Shown: positions 18,659-22,302 of the stretch, piece by piece
How positions within the stretch are numbered: position 1 is the first letter of the stretch
Layout: every line of letters begins with the position of its first letter
IMG/VR virus record: IMGVR_UViG_3300043395_000772
Location: 1 to 22,302 of that record
Reading direction: 5' to 3' (one strand)
Length of the DNA stretch: 22,302 nucleotides
Source: a virus
Translations under genes and position numbers: made by a program
The notes under the pieces: generated by a model
Told to the model about the DNA's origin: nothing
Seen by the model: the letters and a program-made list of their open reading frames with translations, nothing else
Databases searched by the model: none

Positions 18659-18973
18659 CTACTGCCACGGCATCCCGCTGGCCTTGCTGGGATGACGCTG
18701 TTCGTCAAGCTGCGCCTGCAGGGCGGCATGGATCTCCTGCACCTTCTCGTCACCAAACTTGGGCAGCAGCCACTCCATGACCACCTGATCCTCGGTCAGG
18801 TCGGCGTAGGGGATCATGTTGCCTTCTGGGCGCTCCAAGCCGAGGCTGCCGTAGGCCGACGAGCGGTAGACGCCATCAGACGCTTCGACCGTGTAATGGA
18901 TCACGAAGACATACCCATCGGCTGTCTCGCGTTCCATGTTGGCGATGCGCCAACTAAACGTAGTTTCGGCCAT
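18659..18973 (-). CDS. 104-aa conserved phage protein (DUF7936-like)
   Basis: ATG at 18973 with AAAGG about six bases upstream, one of the few ribosome sites here. The sequence has GYVFVIHYTVEASDGVYRSS then AYGSLGLERPEG and MIPYADLTEDQVVMEWLLPK, a pattern (Y-V-HYT---DG-Y-S, then IPYADLTE-QV) I associate with short structural-region proteins of cyanophages. No catalytic motif is visible; the fold is probably a small beta sandwich. It lies between the integrase and the lysis cassette. The function is unknown. Confidence 0.75.
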   Translation of the reverse strand: MAETTFSWRIANMERETADGYVFVIHYTVEASDGVYRSSAYGSLGLERPEGNMIPYADLTEDQVVMEWLLPKFGDEKVQEIHAALQAQLDEQRHPSKASGMPWQ

Positions 18974-19000
18974 GCAATGCCTTTATTCGACGCCAATCTA

Positions 19001-19855
19001 TCAGATTTCTGGCATCGCATACTCTTGCGTGGTGTTGCAGTAATGCTTAAAAATCACCTCGCTGGTATTGCCGGCCCAGGCGGCCACCTGTGGCACCGGG
19101 ATGCCGGCCTCGATCCAGTGGCTGATGGCTGTGTGCCTGCAGTCGTATGGCCTGTACAGGTGTGAAATCAGACCAGCCTGGTGCAGCGGCTGCAGCTTCT
19201 TGCGGAAGTAGCTCTGAAATGCCAACCGATCCCATGGGAACAGGTAATCGGATTCTCGCGGCAAGGTGTCAAGGATTGCCTGGCACTTGCCGTTGAGCGG
19301 GACCCATCGCTTCTTGTTGGTCTTGGTGCTGTCCTTCAGACCATGGGTCAGCGTCCAGTTCTGATGCACCAGGATCTTGCTGTCTTTGATGTCAGCCCAC
19401 CGCAGCGCCCGCACCTCACCGGTTCGCATGGCGGTCTGCAGCATGAACTCGGTGTATTGCGACCAGTTGACGGTGCGGTAGGTCAGCTTTGCCTCAAGCG
19501 CTGCCAGGACCAGGCCGATCTCATTGCGCGGGATGACGATGATCTCTTCGTCACGCTGCGGCGCCTTGGGCATCTTGAAGCTGGCCAGCGGGTTGCGGTC
19601 CAGATAGCCGACATCCTCTTGCGCTGCCCACTTGTACATCGTCTTGGTGTACATCGCCACGCGCCGCGATGACAGGACGGGCTTCTGCCCCAGCACCCAG
19701 ATCATCACCTGCCGTGCCTGCTCCAGGTCCTGCACTGGGCAACGCCTGAGCCACTTGGTGACCTGCCGATAATCGGACGTCAGGCTGGTTGGGCACAGCG
19801 AAATGGAACGCTCCGTGAGGAAGGCGTCCCATAGCTCGCTGACTGTCAGTGACAC
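19001..19855 (-). CDS. int: Tyrosine recombinase, phage integrase
   Basis: 284 aa from GTG at 19855. The catalytic domain shows Arg144 (TAMRTGEVRALRW), a beta-hairpin Lys near 181-182 (TKTNKKRWVPL), Arg240-His241 in YRPYDCRHTAISHW, and the nucleophile Tyr272 in IFKHYC. The position usually held by the second His (as in LGH) is Asn263 in WAGNTSEVIF, and the box II HxxR reads YDCR, so the site is atypical, as seen in some cyanobacterial and phage integrases. It catalyses site-specific insertion and excision, which implies a temperate phage. An 11-bp palindrome TGTCAGTGACA overlaps the start. No attachment site could be recognised. Confidence 0.9.
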   Translation of the reverse strand: MSLTVSELWDAFLTERSISLCPTSLTSDYRQVTKWLRRCPVQDLEQARQVMIWVLGQKPVLSSRRVAMYTKTMYKWAAQEDVGYLDRNPLASFKMPKAPQRDEEIIVIPRNEIGLVLAALEAKLTYRTVNWSQYTEFMLQTAMRTGEVRALRWADIKDSKILVHQNWTLTHGLKDSTKTNKKRWVPLNGKCQAILDTLPRESDYLFPWDRLAFQSYFRKKLQPLHQAGLISHLYRPYDCRHTAISHWIEAGIPVPQVAAWAGNTSEVIFKHYCNTTQEYAMPEI

Positions 19856-19888
19856 TGTTTCATTTGTGAAGGTGACTACGACGCCTGG

Positions 19889-20107
19889 CTAAGGAGTGCG
19901 GCCAAGAAAACGTTGGTGCTCAAGGAATTGCTCCCAGCCATCACCTGAGATGTAGTCAAGGTGGTGGGGCGCCATGATCTGCTTGGCCTCAGGTCGCTGG
20001 GGCTCTACGTCCCAGACGGCATGGAGCTTGACGAACTTTCCCGCGCCATCGCTCTCAACGTCGTAGGTAGGCGAGTAGTCGCTGGGGGTGTAAAGAACTC
20101 TGGGCAT
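19889..20107 (-). CDS. 72-aa hypothetical protein
   Basis: ATG at 20107. The product begins MPRVLYTPSDYSPTYDVESD and ends QFLEHQRFLGRTP. It is soluble, mixed in charge, with no recognisable motif. It lies between the 108-aa gene (14 bases upstream) and the integrase on the same strand. No Shine-Dalgarno seen. I cannot name a family. Confidence 0.6.
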   Translation of the reverse strand: MPRVLYTPSDYSPTYDVESDGAGKFVKLHAVWDVEPQRPEAKQIMAPHHLDYISGDGWEQFLEHQRFLGRTP

Positions 20108-20121
20108 ACAAGTGGGAATGA

Positions 20122-20448
20122 CTACGAGGCTTTAGGCACCGGCTTGACGGCGGGACAACGCTCATCCAGTAACTGCGCGGCCAGAGTGAGCTGCCCTGCC
20201 GCGTAGGGCGCTTCGCTGTTGGCAGCCATCACGGCTTGTTCCAAAAGCCACGGGATCAGTGTTGCTGTTTCCTCGTCAAGCTCCTCCTCCGTCGGCCCCT
20301 GCAGCTCGGGCTGGGCAAGGTGCGTGCGGGCTTCAGACAGCAAATCAAGCTCGTCTTTTTCGCACCAGCCGTCCCACTTCATCAGCATTTCCAGCGCATC
20401 GGTCAGTCGCTGGATCAAGTCTCGGGGTGTGGCGTAATCTTGGGTCAT
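20122..20448 (-). CDS. 108-aa acidic hypothetical phage protein
   Basis: ATG at 20448 with GGAGG seven bases upstream (20456-20460 on the plus strand as CCTCC), one of the strongest ribosome sites here. The protein is acidic and probably helical: LIQRLTDALEMLMKWDGWCE, then LLSEARTHLAQPELQGPTEE and ELDEETATLIPWLLEQAVMA. Short proteins of this kind (L-ALE-...-EAR--L--PE-QGPTEEEL) are common in cyanophage genomes as hypotheticals. The function is unknown. The 119-bp region upstream has no convincing promoter. Confidence 0.7.
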   Translation of the reverse strand: MTQDYATPRDLIQRLTDALEMLMKWDGWCEKDELDLLSEARTHLAQPELQGPTEEELDEETATLIPWLLEQAVMAANSEAPYAAGQLTLAAQLLDERCPAVKPVPKAS

Positions 20449-20567
20449 CGTCGATCCTCCAATCGGCGGTCATGGGGCAGGGTGTTGACGCACCGCTGTC
20501 CCCACCACATTACACCCGTGTCAAGCCCAACCATCCGGTAATTCCAGATAGTTGAGCCAGACCTTGA

Positions 20568-21059
20568 TCAGTGGCGGGCGAATTCGCCATGGAGCGACTC
20601 GCGCAGTACTCGAACAGCGGCGGCACATTCGTCCTTGTCTTTGAAGTCACCTGCACGGTGCAATTTGCCTTTGTGCCAGACCTGACCTGACCAGCGATTG
20701 CGGGTGCTAATCCAGCTCACGCCCTTGATGCCAGAGGTGCTGTCCTTCCGCAGTTTGGTATTGCGCTGGTTCTGTGACACCGTGATTGGGCGCAGGTTTT
20801 CGATGCGGTTGTTGAGCTGATTGCCATCAATGTGGTCCAGCATCGGCACAGGGTCGTTGCCGTGCATGATCCAGATCAGGCGGTGTGCCATGCGCTGCTT
20901 GCCGTTGATAACGATCAGCACATAGCCGCGATTGCCAATGCAGCCAGCTTGCTCGCCAACCCGTGCCTTACCCCGGCGGACTTTCCAAAACAATTTGCCG
21001 TCCCTGTACTCCAGCAATGAGTGTAAAAAAGTGCTCGTCAATTCAACATCGCTTGGCAT
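20568..21059 (-). CDS. HNH homing endonuclease with AP2 domain
   Basis: 163 aa. The middle part is an HNH nuclease: MAHRLIWIMHGNDPVPMLDH followed by IDGNQLNNRIENLRPITVSQ (His59, Asp75-His76, Asn84-Arg85-Asn88), and the N-terminal piece, LHSLLEYRDGKLFWKVRRGK, is the usual cap of this type. The C-terminal 50 residues (SGIKGVSWISTRNRWSGQVW, then GDFKDKDECAAAVRVL) form an AP2-type DNA-binding domain. HNH-AP2 proteins are free-standing homing endonucleases; its place just behind the tail fibre gene, between late genes, fits an inserted mobile gene. Confidence 0.92.
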   Translation of the reverse strand: MPSDVELTSTFLHSLLEYRDGKLFWKVRRGKARVGEQAGCIGNRGYVLIVINGKQRMAHRLIWIMHGNDPVPMLDHIDGNQLNNRIENLRPITVSQNQRNTKLRKDSTSGIKGVSWISTRNRWSGQVWHKGKLHRAGDFKDKDECAAAVRVLRESLHGEFARH

Positions 21060-21137
21060 TGCCGCCGCTCGTGTGACAGGACTACTCTACTGTGGCTGAC
21101 CCGGTTATTGCCAAGCCAGCCAGACTTTCGAGTAGGA

Positions 21138-22302
21138 CTACGACGCCTTGAGAGCTGTTACTTCAGCTTCCAGGGTTTCAATGCGTCCAATGGCTTCCTG
21201 GAGTGCAGCAGTCAGCAGCGGCACCAGCTTGGACTGGTCGATGCCCTGGTAGACGGGGTTGCCGTCGTCATCCACGGCATCCTTTTCGCCCGTGACACAC
21301 TCAGGAACCACGGCCTGGGCTTCGTGAGCAAGAAAGCCATCAACTATCTTGTCAGGGTCTGCAATGAAGTTGAACTGGCTTGGCTTCAGCTGGTTGATGC
21401 GATCAATCGCGCCCGTCAATGGGACGACGTTTTCCTTCAGCCGGTAGTCAGAAGATGTCGCGTAAGTTGTGGCGGTTGTGGTGATGCTGATTGTTCCAAC
21501 CGGAGATCCAGCTAATCCGTTTGCATTGGACGTATGGAAAAACGCCATCACATTGCTGCCGTTCCTAGAGATACTTATTGATCCCACTGCTGCATTTGCA
21601 CTGACCCCATACCATCCAGTGCTATTAGTGGCGGCGGTGCTTCTAGTGATATTTACATCTTGACTACTATTGATAACCATCGCCTGCGTCGGGCTGCTCG
21701 CTCCGTCGGCGGTAGTGGAGAACACTAAGCGGCCCGGGTAGTCATTTGTCCCGGCAGTTCCATCAGCCGCTCCAAGAATCCATGCGTAGTCATTGCCGGA
21801 TGAATCGACAAATGCAATAGCGCCTAGATTTTCACCAGCAGTAATGGATGAGGCGGCTTCGTTTCTGGCGATTGAAACAATACCAAACTCGCTAACTGTA
21901 TTACCCAGTACTTGCAACTTGGAGTACTGTGCCAGTTGCCCTGCGCTAGCGCTCGAAGACGTGCCAACTAAAAAACGACCTGAACTATCGAATCGACCTC
22001 GCTCGCTGCCGTTGGCATAAAGACCTAATGCGCCGCTACTGTCAGCTTCTAATCCACTATTGTTGGCGAGGCTTCCGTGGCGCAGAAAGATTGTGGCGTT
22101 AGCAACATTGCTGGGCTGAACACGAATGCCAGCGCCACTGCCTGAAACTGTGAGAGTTGTGTCTGGGCTCGTAGTCCCCAGACCTACCCGACCACTGGAG
22201 TCAACAAACAGCCGGCCAGTACCGCCTGTGCTGATGGCGACCTGATCAGCACCGGGGCTGTAGATGCCGGTGTTGAGGTCGCCGGTGAAGGTGATGCTTG
22301 GC
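21138..22302 (-). CDS. Tail fibre/spike C-terminal part with S74 chaperone, cut by window edge
   Basis: Open minus-strand frame from the right edge to TAG at 21138-21140; about 387 residues are visible. The upstream part, in frame at the window edge, reads PSITFTGDLNTGIYSPGADQ then VAISTGGTGRLFVDSSGRVG, the repeat-rich beta fibre region of phage fibres. The end, SSDYRLKENVVPLTGAIDRI then FNFIADPDKIVDGFLAHEAQ, is the intramolecular chaperone (peptidase S74) that trimerises the fibre and cuts itself off; the Ser-Asp-x-Arg-Leu-Lys motif SSDYRLKE is present. The last part LLTAALQEAIGRIETLEAEV is a coiled coil. It mediates host recognition. The internal ATG/TTG near 21917 is not the real start. 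Confidence 0.93.
   Translation of the reverse strand, partial: PSITFTGDLNTGIYSPGADQVAISTGGTGRLFVDSSGRVGLGTTSPDTTLTVSGSGAGIRVQPSNVANATIFLRHGSLANNSGLEADSSGALGLYANGSERGRFDSSGRFLVGTSSSASAGQLAQYSKLQVLGNTVSEFGIVSIARNEAASSITAGENLGAIAFVDSSGNDYAWILGAADGTAGTNDYPGRLVFSTTADGASSPTQAMVINSSQDVNITRSTAATNSTGWYGVSANAAVGSISISRNGSNVMAFFHTSNANGLAGSPVGTISITTTATTYATSSDYRLKENVVPLTGAIDRINQLKPSQFNFIADPDKIVDGFLAHEAQAVVPECVTGEKDAVDDDGNPVYQGIDQSKLVPLLTAALQEAIGRIETLEAEVTALKAS

Noticed and set aside
19844-19854. Palindrome TGTCAGTGACA as attachment site or integrase operator
   Set aside because: It lies over the integrase start codon; 11 bp is too short and no second copy was seen.
20496-20524. Promoter for the 108-aa gene starting TTGACA on the minus strand
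   Set aside because: -35 match at 20519-20524, but no -10 at proper distance (GGACAG).
1-22302. CRISPR array, tRNA, rRNA or insertion sequence
   Set aside because: No regularly spaced direct repeats of array size, no cloverleaf-like sequence, and no transposase or terminal inverted repeats noticed by eye.

Overview
The window reads as the non-structural half of a temperate tailed-phage genome (a prophage or a free phage contig), probably of a picocyanobacterium (Synechococcus/Cyanobium type). The phage assignment rests on large and small terminase subunits, a portal-like fragment, a tail-fibre C-terminus with an S74 chaperone, an endolysin, a tyrosine integrase and a Bet/exonuclease/SSB recombination set. 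The host guess rests on a primary-type sigma factor that looks cyanobacterial, the scarcity of Shine-Dalgarno sequences, and several small proteins of a kind I associate with cyanophages. It is an inference, not a measurement.

Layout. (1) 1-8081, minus strand, read right to left: a ribbon-helix-helix (RHH) protein, a primase-helicase, a 245-bp intergenic region holding a concentric inverted repeat, a second RHH protein, a 66-aa protein, a DnaN-type sliding clamp, the small terminase, a 317-aa basic protein, two tiny proteins, the large terminase, a 47-aa membrane protein and the portal-like protein, which runs off the left edge. (2) 8147-15746, plus strand: SF2 helicase, Ala-rich 60-aa protein, methyltransferase-like protein, VRR-NUC nuclease, 59-aa membrane-HTH microprotein, PD-(D/E)XK exonuclease, Bet annealase, Xis-like HTH, SSB, a string of very small overlapping genes, a dCTP deaminase family protein and a sigma-70 factor. 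One small gene (14618-14854) lies on the opposite strand and starts head to head with the sigma gene. (3) 15818-22302, minus strand, read right to left: tail fibre (enters from the right edge), HNH-AP2 endonuclease, two hypotheticals, integrase, a 104-aa phage protein, two small membrane proteins, a two-domain endolysin, a metallophosphoesterase, a 60-aa protein and an HNH endonuclease, converging on the sigma gene.

How the parts may work together (inference). The divergent junction near 8082-8146 separates two transcription directions. The plus block carries recombination, nucleotide and regulatory functions and ends in a sigma factor. The minus blocks carry packaging at the left edge and fibre/lysis at the right edge, so the two edges would join through the missing capsid and tail genes in a circular map. 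The phage encodes primase-helicase, clamp, SSB and helicase, but no DNA polymerase in this window.

Most notable signals: (a) a family of three sigma70-like promoter/leader cassettes (TTGACC-N16/17-TATnnT), each driving a tiny protein, two of which share the exact pre-start sequence ATTCCACCC and a hairpin at the predicted transcript start; (b) a concentric inverted repeat with equal arms and a C-rich centre, 5182-5429, a good origin or operator candidate; (c) a 59-aa protein joining a membrane helix to a putative HTH. No gene-free stretch longer than 300 bases occurs. I saw no tRNA, rRNA, CRISPR or insertion sequence.
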